From Mesostigma viride (taxonomy: Eukaryota; Streptophyta; Mesostigmatophyceae; Mesostigmatales; Mesostigmataceae), in the NCBI GenBank assembly GCA_009746045.1, contig RPFO01000165.1:956546-1020545 (forward strand): a stretch of DNA of 64,000 bases. Direction: 5' to 3'. Made by a program: the position numbers and the translations under genes. The notes under the pieces were generated by a model. The model saw only the letters and a program-made list of their open reading frames with translations, was not told the DNA's origin and did no database searches. Position 1 is the stretch's first letter; every line of letters starts with the position of its first letter. Below, in pieces: positions 44,761-56,808 of this stretch.

Positions 44761-47700
44761 TCGCACTCGTGCCTAAGGTGAGTCACCAGTTTCATAGTAC
44801 GCCACAGGTGCCCCCATTCAGCCTAATTATTATTTCTAGACCATGCTGGGAACCAAGCATCCCCATATGAGGGCCCACCTGGGAGTATAGTGGGTGGTCC
44901 CAGTACTAGCCCCCCCTGCTCTATAAATAGCACCCCCCTCAGGGGGGTACGGTGAGTGTGCGCGGTGACCCACTTACAATGCATGATAGACCACTTTTCT
45001 CAATAAGTTGCCCCTGGGGTTGGTTTTGTAGATAGATTTACTAGTTAGGATGGGATACTAGCACTAAAAATTGTAACTGCCCCAGGGGCCCACCAGATGG
45101 AGCTAAAAATAACTGGTGACTCATTTGAGTCACCAGTTTAGGGGGGGCTAGAACAAGCATTCTAGTGCAGTTTTGAACCTGGACATGATAGGTAAGCATG
45201 GAATATTGGCAAACATGCATGTTAACGCATATTTCAACCTGTGTGCCACCAATATTCACCATAACCACTGCCGCATATGCTTGGAGACAGCTGCGCGCGG
45301 GTCGCGAGTATAAACTTCACAACCAATGCATGATGGACCACGTATACCTTGGATTTCACCCTAGTATTTCAGGGGGGACTGTAAGTGTACCCAAGCACTA
45401 CATCCAAGCACTTCCATGTCTTGTTTCACCCAGGGACCCACAAGATAATGCTCAAAATATCTTATGACTATTTTGAGTCACCAGTTTAGGGTACCCTGTC
45501 AGCTTTGACCAGGGTTTTCACCCTGGTCCGGTGGTCAGATACAGTCTTTCAAGAGTGCTACGGATAGAGTGAATCTAGACCTTTCCAACGGTCCTATTTT
45601 TACCCGCGAAAACCTTCCCGCGAGATTTCTACAGGGCGCACAAACTCATGCCGAATTCCAGTCATGAGTAAAACTCGTGGTCGAAAATCGGCACGAGGAC
45701 GGTTTAGGGGTTAACCCCTAAACCGTTAGCAGCCTCAGGACGTAGCACCTGGATGAGCATGCTAGCCATCTTGGCACCATCTTGTGCTTTGCCTAGCCAA
45801 GACCACAACATTAAAATCTCTCAGGGAATCCTCCCAACGCAGTTATAGGCGCACACCCGATCAGGCCTGGTGTTTGGCCGATCAATCCAGGGGTGCAGCC
45901 TGCCTGTCTGCTTGCCCAACCACCGTATATGAAGGTACCCCAGGGGGCTGGCCAGGGTCACCCTGGGGCCTCGATACAGCTGTAGCAAACTGATCCTCTG
46001 CATTACACCTGCAGCTGGCAAAGCTCAGGTACCCAGGTATAACTGACTCCCATCAGCTTACCTGTCCTTGAATGGCTGATCACAGAACAGGCATATTATT
46101 GCTAAGGTGATGTTTCCAAAACCACTCAAAGCATTTATGGCCAACTGGTTTCCACCTGGCTCACCACGCCAAGCCCAGCTGCCTAAACCTTGAAAATCGA
46201 TCAGATGCAAATGCTTGACTTCAGATTGTTGGCACAAATCAAAACATCAAACCGAACACTTGTTAGACCCTTCCCACACTTCAATCCAGAAGAGGTACTT
46301 CCTGGGTCTCGATCACTAATTACACACCAGCACATGGTGGTAACGGCCAACCGCGAGGCCCTTATCCACACCCTTATACAACTGTAATAAGGGTGCCCTT
46401 CCCTGTCATGCACTAGACCAGGGGCATTCTGCACAATGCTGTGAGTTGCCCACCCTCACACATCAATACAGAGATCACATGGGAGCTCAACCTGACCCTG
46501 TGCAAACAGGCCAGTCACCAACAACCGTCAAATTATTGCAGTAATTTGGAAACACATTCAGCATCTGATCCCCCAGTGTGTTCATGCTTCAAGGAATAGC
46601 AACACCATGCTAGACCGAGCCTGGGGCTGTCCCTCACATATCCCTTAACAGGAATGATGTACTCAACACCCGCTCGGGGACACATTCAACATACAAGCGG
46701 TGGAGAAAACGGCATGTTACTTGGCCCTCAAGCCCCTTCACACGCAGAACAGCACAACTGTGCTAGATTCGGCTACTGCATACATGACCCAGAAACAGCA
46801 CGTCTTCAGCGAGACCTCCGGCTATGGGAACCCTTCAGCTCTCGCCTTATACGCCATCTGGCTACCCCCGACCAACAAAACCATCCCTGCCTGCCAGTCG
46901 CTGACTCAGGAAATGCTGACCTTGTAGGAGCTGCCTGCCAGTCACGTACACGCGCGCCAACTAATGATGGACGCACCATCCATTAATTCCTCGCAAACTC
47001 CACGAGTTCTGCAATCACGGCCTCAATGCCATGATTCTCATAGCGCCATACCACATATAGCAGTGGAATGCTGAGAGCAAATATGCAATTAACTGCAACC
47101 GGCAGCCATCATTTGCCATCGCTCTACATACTCTAGATCTGCCGCCTGCGACATACCCGGTCGCTCGCGACATACCCAGTCGCCTGCGGCACACCCAGTC
47201 GCTCGCGACATACCCAGTCGCCTGCGACTCGCGCCAGCATACTCGCGTCTCGCCCGGTCGCCTGTGACATTCTAGTCGCCCCGCGATACTTCGCCTGGCC
47301 ATCCGCTCTTCTTGCTGCCATCTCTCGCCGCAGTCGATGCCCGACGTCCTCGCGTCGCAGCAATGCAATCATCACGTCGCGCAGCACTGCCATTATTAAT
47401 TTCAACAACACCGCCGACCTTGCCGCTTGTCGACATTGTCACCCGCGACTCGGAAAATTAACCAGGAACAACTTCTTCTCGCTGCTCCCCAGATGCCGAC
47501 GCTCTCTCGTCGCAGTCTACACAACTTCACCCTCTAGCTGCCGACACGCCCACACCAGCGCCGTTCACAATCGCTCATCAAGCGGTATAAAGAGAACTCG
47601 ACAGCAATCTGCAGCTTTGCAATATAAATCTGGAAAGATTGACGATGGATAACTCCACACCGCACAAACTGCAACCTTGGAGATGACGCCTCGCGTAGCT

Positions 47701-48431
47701 CCTCGAGCTCGCGACCAGCACAGCTCGCAGCTATGTCGACTACATGCATGCGCGAAAACTCGCCAGCATACTCGACAGTCAACACCAGCCGAGCTTGTCG
47801 TAGCCACCACTGCAGCAACATGCTTGACCGCCACCCATGGCAGCGAAACGCCTTCGCTTGACGACAAATCTCGAACGCTTGAAACTCGTAGCTTCACTCA
47901 GCTGCAAAGCATAGCCATGCCGCAAACCGGAACGCAACCAATGATCTCGACTCGACGATCCATGCCGAACCGCATGCGCAGTTGACTCTTGATAAATCTG
48001 GATAACTCGATCCATTAAAACCCAGCAACCCACAAGGATCACTAAAAGCCGATTCCGCAACATCTTGTCATCAGGAAATGCGAAACAGCCAGGAGCGCTC
48101 GTCAACACGTAGCAGGCCAGCAACGAAACTCATTCGTCGCCAATAACGTGCCCGCAATCTGGATAGCTCAGGAAACCTTCACGCAGCCAATCCAGCTAGT
48201 CCTGGCGTACAAACGCCCACCAACGACCTCCAAGATAAACTTAGCCTCGGTCGTCGTTGGGAACTCAACCATTCCCGGAACGCATCATAAACCGATAATC
48301 AGCTGCTACGCCCTTCTATCCGCTAGTCTCGATTCCGCGAGTATCCGCAGCAGTCCAGCGCAGGATTAAACTCGACGATGAAGCCCAGGCAGTAAACCGC
48401 CTTGATGGAACCGGAACATCGTTGTAATTTG
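44761..48431 (-). other. Interior of element N, no intact gene
   Basis: By position this should hold gag and integrase, but only short ORFs remain and none has a motif I can identify. 47150-47290 contains a short tandem of TCGC..GCGACA.ACCCAGTCGC units (about 24 bp). 41517-42263, between LTR and RNase H, and 43310-44679 are also without clear coding. Confidence 0.5.
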
Positions 48432-49130
48432 AGTTAAAGCGCAATGTGTAGGGATAGATAGATTCCAATGCGCGCGGATAGATTCATCATGAGAATGGTT
48501 GGAATGGAGCTTGGTTAAAAATATAGGCTTACAGCACTCGTGCACATAAGTGCTTAGACACGAGTTTGCCAAGTCAAGGCAACACACGTGAGGCGGGCTC
48601 ACAAGAGATCTAACCAGTTGGCACTGGCCTATTCTTTATATACTTGTGCACTGTGCTTTGCTAGGCCTGAGCAGCCTCGTAGGCCTGCTCAGTATTAACA
48701 CCCCCGGTACAGTATTAACAACCTGTACAGCGTCCAGATCCTATACAGTAGGTCTGCCATACAGGCACAGTGACCACAGAGTACAGTCCACAGTGATTAT
48801 TGCGTCTGCACCCAATAGTCCAGGACTAAGCCTGCGGTACCAACAGACCACAGGTTAAGGTTCCTATTTCCTGCGTACGACGTATTAATCGAATACCGTC
48901 GTAGGTTCAGCACCTAATTCCTGTCAGCCCAGGAATTACTGTCGACCCCATATGCCGTCGGCACATATTCACGCGCGACTTAGAAGAACAGCCGGCTCGC
49001 GCTCGCGCGCGACCGGGAAGTCGGAACGCCATAACTTTCTTGATACTTGTCGGAATGACCTCGTTCCGGTGCCGCTGGAATCGCAGAGATATGCCGAATC
49101 AGGATCCCGCCAAAGCGCTTGGCGTTAACT
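48432..49130 (-). repeat. LTR of element N (5' LTR on the minus strand)
   Basis: 699-bp partner of 40818-41516. It contains AAGAACAGCCGGCTCGCGCT. No TGG-type primer site follows it on the minus strand, so the primer used is unclear. Confidence 0.92.
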
Positions 49131-49135
49131 CGAAG

Positions 49136-51872
49136 CCCCCGTGGTCCTACAAGCGCACTTGTGCGCTCGCATACCTGGATGACATCTTGGTGTACTCCAA
49201 GACCTTTGAGGATCACCTCGAGGACGTCGCCACGGTATTGCGCATCATGGAGGAGGAGAATCTTTCGGTCCGCAAGGCCAAGGTCCGCGCTGGTCGCAGC
49301 GTACCGTTCCTCGGTCATACCCTGTCCGCTGCCGGCGTCGCGACGGACCCCTCCAAGATCGCCTCCATCCAGCAGTGGCCGACCCCGACCAACGTCAAGG
49401 GCGTGCGCAGCTTTTTGGGTGTCGCGTCGTATTACCGACGTTTCATCCCCCGTTTCGCGACGATCGCTGCCCCCATTAACGCCCTCCTCAAGAAGGGTGT
49501 TCCTTTCGTTTGGTCGGAACCGTGCCAACAGGCCTTTGAGGCCCTCAAGCGCAGCCTGACCACGGCCCCCGTGCTCGTTATCTCGGACCCGTCCAAGCCC
49601 TTTGTGGTCGCAACGGACGCGAGCAAGGTTGCAATCGGCGGTGTCCTATTGCAGGACCAGGGTCAGGGGTTGCAGCCGGTCGAGTACATCTCCCGGACTA
49701 TGATCCCTGCCGAGCGCAACTATCCGGTACACCAGCAGGAGCTTCTTGCCGTGGTCTACTGCTGCCATACCTGGCGCCATCATCTTCTCGGGGCCCAGTT
49801 TGACGTTGCCATCAGCGAGCAGGGGGATCTTGATCCCCACCGGCTGATCATCCACACGGATCATCGGCCCCTCACGCATCTGCTCGCCCAACCCAACCTG
49901 GTGCCCCGTCAAGCACGCTGGCTGGAGTACTTGTCCCAGTTCGCCCCCTTTAAGATTCAGTACGTCAAGGGTGCAGAGAACGTGGTCCCAGACGCCCTTT
50001 CCCGGCGGGAGGACTACTGGTTCTATGAAGATCTGGGAGTACTACATACCACTTGCGTCCCAGCTCAGGCGCCCGCCGGCACGTCCTATGGTGACCTTCC
50101 GCGGTCGCCGCAGGCTCGTTATTTGTTTCACACGGGTCGTACCACCATGGACGACCTATCCCCCGACTGGGGTTCGCACGAGGACGTGCGCGCCCCCGGG
50201 GAAGGGGAGGGGTCCCATTCGCGCTTGCCACTCAGCCACGTGGTCCCGGCTCAGGGAATTTTTCACTTGCAGCCCATTGGGTCCCCCACCATTTTCTCGG
50301 AGTACGTATACCAAACCCTCGAGACTGAAGAGGAGGCGGATGCGTACACCGTCACCTCCGTTCTGGAGACGCTGATCAGCCGATTCACCGTCACGGAAGC
50401 AGCAGCCCTGGAGGCGATCAGGTCGCACCCTCAGCAGATGGGCAAGCTCCCGTGCAAGTTCCAGGACGGACGACTCTATGTCATGGTGAGACCTGACTGC
50501 TGGCGCCTGTACGTCCCGGAGATATGTAGAGCGGCTCTGCTCCATGAGCTCCACGACTCCCTCACCGGTGGCCACCAAGGAATCCATCGCCTGCTGCCGC
50601 GGGCCGAAAGAACTTCTACTGGCCAGGTATGCGGGAGTACATCGAGACGTACGTGCGCGAGTGTCCATCATGCCAGATCATGAAGTCCCGCAACACGGGG
50701 TCACAAGCGATCCCCAAGACGCTGCCTGACCCCATGGCGCCTTGGGACTCATTGATGATGGATTTTATTGGCCCCTTCCGGAAGACCAAGCACGGCAACA
50801 GCATGATCTTGGTTTTCTTGGACCGCCTGACGCGCATGTGTCACTTGGCCCCATGCCCGGCCGAGCTCACGGCTGAGGCTTGCGCTAAGTTGTATCTCCA
50901 CCACGTGTTTCGGTACCACGGACTCAGCCGGCAATTCATATCGGACCGTGACAAGTTGTTCACGGCTCGCTTCTGGCAGGAGTTCTTTGAACGACTGGGC
51001 ACCAAGGTGTCATTGGGGACAGCGTACCACAGCTCGTCCTCTCACCTGGTGGAGCGACTGAACCGCACAGTGCAAGAGACCATGCGACACTACACTGACG
51101 CGGTGGGAGGCAATTGGGAGGAGTTTCTGGGCTTGGTGGAATTCTCCTTGAACAACGCCCCCCAGGCGGCCCATGGCCTCACGCCGTTCTTCCTCAACAC
51201 TGGCAGGCACCCGCTTACGCCGACCGACCTTCTCACGAGCCCCGCTTTGGCAGAGAAAACGGTCCGGCGGGACACCCTGGAAGGGGTGGAGAAGCTGTTG
51301 GTTCAGATGCGTCAGGCCCATGACAGCGCGGTCAGGGGCTACCGAGCCGCAGCCGAGCGCTATATGGCGAGGACCGCTAGTCGCCTGGACGCGCGCACCC
51401 CTCGATTGAGGCAGGTGACTGGGTTCTGGTGGAAGGCCCCCGACTAGGACGTTTCTCCGAGAAGGTAGGAGGTGAGCTCAAGACCAAGCTCCGTCCTATG
51501 TTCCTGGGGCCTCACAAGGTCTTGGAGAAGCTGGGCGATGTGATGTTCAAGGTCGACATCCCAAGCTCCTGGAACACTTCCCCCAACTTCCACCGCGATC
51601 AACTCAAGTTGTATCACCAGAACTCCATCCAAGGTCGCCTCAATCCGCCGGCCCCCGTCGAATACAACCCCGAGACCGGTGAACAGGAAGACGAGGTGGC
51701 CGAGATTGTGGACCACCGGGACATCCAGCGCGGGAGAAGCAGACAGCGACAGTACCGAGTACGATGGCGTTTTACCCAGCACGACTATGAGGACTCATGG
51801 CGTACGGAGAACGAGCTAGGCGGATGTGAGCGCCTGCTACGGGAATACAAGAAGAGGTGTGCCCTACACTAG
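49136..51872 (+). CDS. pol: Chromovirus Pol, part 2: RT end, RNase H, integrase, chromodomain
   Basis: RT catalytic box YLDDILVYSKT (about 49170). RNase H with VVATDASKVAIGG and HTDHRPLTHL. Integrase zinc domain (HELHDSLTGGHQGIH ... ECPSCQIM), catalytic D (MMDFIGPF), then D-x35-E (SDRDKLFT to VERLNRT), then GDWVLVEG and a GPY-like LRPMFLGPHKVLEKLG. The C-terminal chromodomain (about 51689-51850) has VAEIVDHRD, YRVRW and an ENELGG helix. Frameshifts occur near 50596-50620 (inside the zinc domain) and near 51395-51415. Chromodomains in this clade direct integration by binding histone marks. Confidence 0.93.
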
Positions 51873-51995
51873 GGCAGTAGATAGTAAGAAAGGTGTTCAT
51901 CATGCAGGGCCGTACAGGTCCAGGTAAGGTACGTAGGCAGCCGCCACGGGCTGCAGGACACGTATGTAGGGGACCAGCTGGGTCCTGCACGAGGT

Positions 51996-54370
51996 ATGTA
52001 CAGGTATGTCCATATTGACAGGGTAGGTGGGTATGTAGACAGCCGTACAGGCTTTCTTACAAGACGCTATGGTCCCGATACTGTTCCCGACTGGGTGCCC
52101 CTCACCTGGCGGTTGCAGATGGAGCCGTCGGGAGACGAGGACTCTTCGTTGTTCGCAGACATGGTGGATATAGGGACGGATGACGATGGGCAGATAGGGC
52201 GGGCTCAGGCGGCTGCTGTGCCGTCTATCAGCCAGCCGCGACCCTCGACGCCTGGTGCCAGCGGCTCCCAGGAGCTGAAGGCACAGGCTCGGCTGCAAGA
52301 GGAGATTCGGCAGCGGGAGACCTCGTCCCGGGAGAATCAGGAATGTTACTATCCGAAGTGGCATGTCCCGGTTATGACTCTGACGAGGTTCTATGGCGTC
52401 GCCGCAAGAGACATGGGCGGGCGGCATCGGACTTCGTTTCTAAACCCTATTGTCCTGACCGCGCCCCCGGTTCCAAGTCAGATCCGGTATCCGAGCTCAA
52501 GCTGTGTATCAGCAGACAGGTGGGATTCCTGATCGAGGTGGATTGGAGGACAACCTCGGTCGAGGGCCAGGTGGTGGCCGTGGCGTGGGAGCAGCATCCG
52601 CCACTCTGTGCTTGCGGCGACTGCCAGGACGTTCTGGAGGCTCTAATCGCGTACCCCCGCCTGGCGCTGCTACTGATCCCTGAACGCGTTCGCAACCGAT
52701 TGCCGGACGCGTTTAGGAGAGTTACCCTACGAGGCGCGCTCTGCACGGGGTGCTGGGAGTGGTCCTTGCGGGAGGCGTGCCGGAGGATCTGGAAGATGGA
52801 TGAGGCGGAGGGAGATGACCCCGAAGGCGAGGGTGACAGGCAGCTGGCTGACGACGAGTCGGATGACGACCTGCCACGGGTCCGCCGTGACGACCCTGAG
52901 GAGGATGGTGTCCCTTGGGCGGCGCAGGTCGGTACACGGCCGCCCCGCCGCCTCATTGTGTACAACCGTGAGGCGGTGATGGCTCGCCCCAGGAGGTTCC
53001 CTACTAAGGGGCGTCCTCGGGGTCGACCAAGTGTGGTGGTGGCCCCGCGGGACAGATCCGGGGAGAGACAAGGTGAGAGCCGCCCTGCCCCGCGTCACGA
53101 GCGTGGCGGACAATCGGCACGTCATGAAACGCCACGCGATTCTATCCGACGGCGCGACGAGCGTGGCGATTGGTGGGAAGCACGTCGGGACTCGGCACAG
53201 GACTTGTACCACGCTCACGGGGCGCGGGAGAGACGCCGGCACACGTCACGGGAATCTCGTCAGCAAGAAGAGCTGCGGGAGTCACGCCGGCGCGAGGCGC
53301 GACAGGCGCCGTTCCACCCCAGGGACAATCACGGTTCCCTGGACCGTGTCGAGCACACCGGTTCAGCTTCGAACTTGACAGGGGCGGCCGCTGGGCCCGG
53401 ACAACCCGGCCGCGCTCGGGAACGCGAACGGTCACCCGTTCGAGGTGCCAACGACCGACCGCTGCGTCAGCAGGGCGCGGCCCTTATCCCCGCGCCCGCA
53501 CCAGAGCAGCCTTTACCGGCCCTTGCTCCCCAGCCTGCACCAGCGCAGCCTCAACCTGTCCTGGCCCGCTCCGCAGAGACGCCGGTACAGGAGATCGCTC
53601 CGCGTCGGGACGTGATACCGGCCCAGGAATGGGTACGGGGCACGTATGCCCGTAATCGGGTCATTGTCCCCTTGCATCCGGTGGCTGGCTTCGTGGTCGA
53701 CATTGACGTGGGATACCCACGCCCGAGCCTTCCCCCGCCATCTGGGTTTTACTACCCCGCGAGCCTGCGCTTCCGTGGGGGCTCCAGCGTGCTTATTCAG
53801 CGAGAAGGCACCTTCGACTCGGTCAGCTTTCTCCTGCACGCACATGTGCCGGCGCCGGTGCCATCTGAGTCCCGCTACGAGCCGGTGATAGTAGGGACTA
53901 CCGCCACGTACGATCTGCACCCGCCGCCTCTGCCGCAATACCGCGCTGAGCACCACTTGCGACGGATTGCGTATCCCAAGCTCATGCCTATCCCGGGAGC
54001 TATCTACATGCGGAAGCAGCTCCCTGAGATTGCGGCAGCTCCGGGGTTCTACTGCGAGAGCGAGAAGGCCCAGAAGGAGCTGTTGCTCATGGCTGCCGGG
54101 TACTTCGCGGAAACTGGGTGCGGGGAGGTCGATGTGGAGCAGGGGTTCATCAGGTTCACCCGGCTCCCCTACATGGCGGCCTTCCTGTCGTACTGGCCGC
54201 CGGATGTGTGGATTGAGAAGTCCACGCTGCGTCAGCAGACGCGCAATGACTACCAGGTGGCGTTCAACGCCGACGTGGTCGCGGCTCCCCTTGGCAAGAT
54301 CCCGGAGATCATGACTGAGCACGGCTACAACGCGTTGCGGCGGCATCGCGCGCAGCAGGGATTCCAGTAA
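51996..54370 (+). CDS. Unknown Arg/Ser/Pro-rich ORF in the env position of the chromovirus
   Basis: Two overlapping frames (51996-52532 and 52343-54370, 675 codons) probably form one protein of about 780 residues with a frameshift near 52340-52400. The N-terminal part has a possible zinc site (CACGDCQDVL and, 45 residues later, LCTGCWEW). The middle (about 52980-53480) is an RS/RE/RH-rich, serine-arginine-like region, followed by a Pro/Ala/Gln stretch. The C-terminal 230 residues look folded (GFYYPASLRFRGGSSVLIQR ... YMAAFLSYWPPDVWIEKSTL). No signal peptide or membrane span, so not an envelope glycoprotein by eye. I do not recognise the family. Confidence 0.65.
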
Positions 54371-54666
54371 TTTTCCGGGAGATTGGCCGGAGAGTGCTGG
54401 GACGAAGGAGTATTTGACAACTATCAAGGTGTTGTCCCTGCGAGGCAACACCGAGAAGAACTGGCTACTGCTCCGCTGGCGAACAGGGATCGGGACATAG
54501 TATTCTCATAGTTGGTGTATTATATGCATGTATGACGATGGGTTCTCGCTGGTACACAGCACCCCGTTGTTATGATTGTGTTTTGGTTTTCTTTTGAATT
54601 TTCCATGTTTGTGTGACGTTGTTTGAGGTGCGCCCCCGGGCGATTGGACGATAGCCATCGTCCCCC

Positions 54667-54681
54667 GGGGAGGGGGAGGAG
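54667..54681 (+). promoter_or_regulatory. Polypurine tract of the chromovirus
   Basis: GGGGAGGGGGAGGAG lies directly before the TG of the 3' LTR and is the expected plus-strand primer site. 54371-54666 is untranslated sequence. Confidence 0.85.
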
Positions 54682-55297
54682 TGTTACGGCCCTAACCCAT
54701 GTTTGGGCGTAACAATTCCTAAAATAAATTAGTTTGGTCAGTCGAAAGTCATTTTGATATTGTTTGAGACTTTCGATAGTTATTATGTTAGATTCGGGGA
54801 CTTGGCCGAGTTATTCCATCACCCGGCCCAGGTACCCGTGGCTTTGCTTTCGGTTTGGTGTGTTACTGGTCTGTACCCGGGACTGCCAGGTACCGGGTGC
54901 CAGACTGGCGGATACTATGTACATCTACGGCTGATATTAATTGCAGGCTGCGCTAGAGGTTCGGCCCCCAGCCGACCCGCTAGCATGCACGCCGTCTTGG
55001 ACAAATGTCGTAGGTGACAATGGCTTCCCATCTTTGGTTTGGAATAAAATCGACTTGAGTAAAACTCGTCTGCCAAACCAGGGGTCAAATCTGGGCTGCA
55101 CTAACGCCCTTCGTGCATTCCATGTATATGCATAATTTATCTAGTTGTGCATTCAGGGCCTAGCTAGTAATTCCGCGTACTGGCTAGAATTCAGGGCTAC
55201 ATTCACGTAGTCCGGGCGGATAGCAGATTCCGAGTTTATTCAGGTGTAACCCACACTAGACTAGGGTCTTTCAGAGCCGATGGTGCGGCTCGTAACA
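54682..55297 (+). repeat. 3' LTR of the chromovirus
   Basis: 616 bp with the same ends as the 5' LTR. The three visible differences are all A in place of G. Confidence 0.95.
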
Positions 55298-55301
55298 CCT
55301 G

Positions 55302-56737
55302 CTAGGCGTCCCCCCGATGGAGCAGGGTTGTCTGCTTGCCATACGGGTTCATCAGGTGGTACAACAGCTGATATTGATCAGCTGCCTGCTGAGGCACTTT
55401 AGTGAGTGCGTCAGCAGCATTGTGCTTGTCCTCCACGTGACGGGTGGACTCCCAGTAGGTGGACTCCTGTTTAAGGACCACCCAGTCAAGATCAGTGTGC
55501 ACAGCATAGGGGTTAGCAAGGAAGCTGAGGACTGACTGACTGTCAGTGAGCACGTGTGCAACCACCCCAGCACTGCTGCCTGCTTGCATCTGCAACCAAA
55601 CCAGCACATGATTCAAGTACCTTGCATGAAGCACTGCTGACACCACTGCCCTGCACTCAGCAGCATTGCTGCTGACAGCCTTGCGTCTATGCAACCGGCT
55701 GTACCATGAAATGAGAGACAAGGGTGCGTCATCATTCTGCACAAAATACAAGCCCGACTCCCTTGCCTGCAACTTGGTGATCTGCCTGGACTCCATGGAA
55801 CTATCCATCATAGCTTGGATGTGAATGGTTTTGTGGAGATCCAAGGAATGCAAGATAAGGGGAGGGCCTTCCTGGAGAGTTTTGGTGATGGCTTTGTGAC
55901 CTACTTGCATCAAGACATCATCATCAACTCTGCTAACCACAGCCAGGTGAGGTGCACACGTTGAGCACAACCACCCCAGCTTGCCTCTAATGGTGGGACA
56001 GGCACCAGGCTTGATTTTTGATTGCAGAACCTCCAAGCAGCTGTGCATGTAATCAGTAGGAGAGTATAGTGCACACACCCACTGGTTGTTATGCTGCATT
56101 GCTGCTGGAGTTGTAACATTGTGCCACAAAATTTTATGGCAGTGGTGCCCAGCTCTACTTGCTTGCCAATCTCAAAGTGCTGTGACACTTGTTGAGTAAA
56201 CTCATCTACAACACGCCTTGGCCCAGCAATCAGCTGATCATCCCCATGCCACACAAAGGTGAGTATGCCATGAGCATGAGGGTGTGGGACCACAAAGAAG
56301 CAAGGGTCTATGTCATCATATCTAGCCCCTAGCTTTTCAAACACAGCCTGAGCTGGCATCCTGAAAATGCGAGGGGCTGATTGCAGCCCTTCAACACCTA
56401 TGTTAGCTTTCAGGTACTGCTGAGGGATATGTTTTGCCCAAACTCTGGGAGTGGAGACTACATACACCTGACCATGCCACACTTGTTGTGCTATCTCAGG
56501 TGAGCCTTTCAAGCCAAGCCCTTTAATGTCTGTAGCCTTTATACATACATAATCATCCCCATCATTGAGATGACCCACAAAGACAGACAGCAAGATTTTT
56601 AAAGAAGTTTGCTGAATGCCTGGCGTGTACAGCTCTGCTTCTGTCAGATCAGTGGTGCCCTTGAACTCTGTCACACAAGGTCTAGCATGAAAAATGACTG
56701 ACCCATCTGCTGCTGGCTGGCTTATGTTTACACACAA
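55302..56737 (-). pseudogene. Reverse transcriptase and RNase H of element M
   Basis: RT: TEAELYTPGIQQTSLKILLS, IKATDIKGLGLKG, GLQSAPRIF, ARYDDIDPCFFV and the catalytic box FVWHGDDQLIAG (about 56250-56220), with HGDD where copia normally has YVDD. Then RGKLGWLCSTCAPHLAVVSR, a typical copia link, and RNase H (IQAMMDSSMESRQ, SNAAECRAV, LTDSQSV, DKHNAADALTK). One frameshift lies between RT and RNase H in the overlap 55910-56129. Confidence 0.85.
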
Positions 56738-56808
56738 ACTTCAGGCGCAAGTGCTTGCACCCTGCAGGCTTTTTGTCAATAGGTGTGACAGGTGGAGTGT
56801 GAGAGGGG

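Larger units (their letters stand above)
40818..49130 (-). mobile_element. Nested copia element N, recent insertion with decayed interior
   Basis: LTRs of 699 bp at 40818-41516 and 48432-49130 look identical base for base. The target duplication is CGAAG (40813-40817 and 49131-49135). The LTR ends are AGTTAA...TTAACT, not TG...CA. RNase H lies next to the left LTR on the minus strand, so the element is read right to left. Identical LTRs mean a young insertion, yet the interior has only fragments of RNase H, RT and protease. It was therefore probably mobilised in trans. Confidence 0.92.
35575..55297 (+). mobile_element. Ty3 chromovirus with two extra ORFs, 19.7 kb including a nested element
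   Basis: LTRs of 616 bp (35575-36190 and 54682-55297) with TGTTAC...GTAACA ends and a perfect 5-bp target duplication CCTGC (35570-35574 and 55298-55302). Internal order: hybrid-binding-domain ORF, gag, PR-RT, [nested copia element 40818-49130], RT-RNase H-IN-chromodomain, Arg/Ser/Pro-rich ORF, polypurine tract. Without the nested element it is about 11.4 kb, large for the group. Several single-base frameshifts make this copy inactive. Confidence 0.95.

Noticed and set aside
40818-49130. Nested element belonging to the plus-strand chromovirus family
   Set aside because: LTR sequence, ends and internal RNase H type (copia, minus strand) all differ from the chromovirus.
51996-54370. Envelope gene for the chromovirus
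   Set aside because: The position would fit, but there is no signal peptide, membrane anchor or furin-like site; the protein is RS/Pro-rich.
53513-54451. 312-codon minus-strand ORF
   Set aside because: Antisense shadow of the Arg/Ser/Pro-rich chromovirus ORF.
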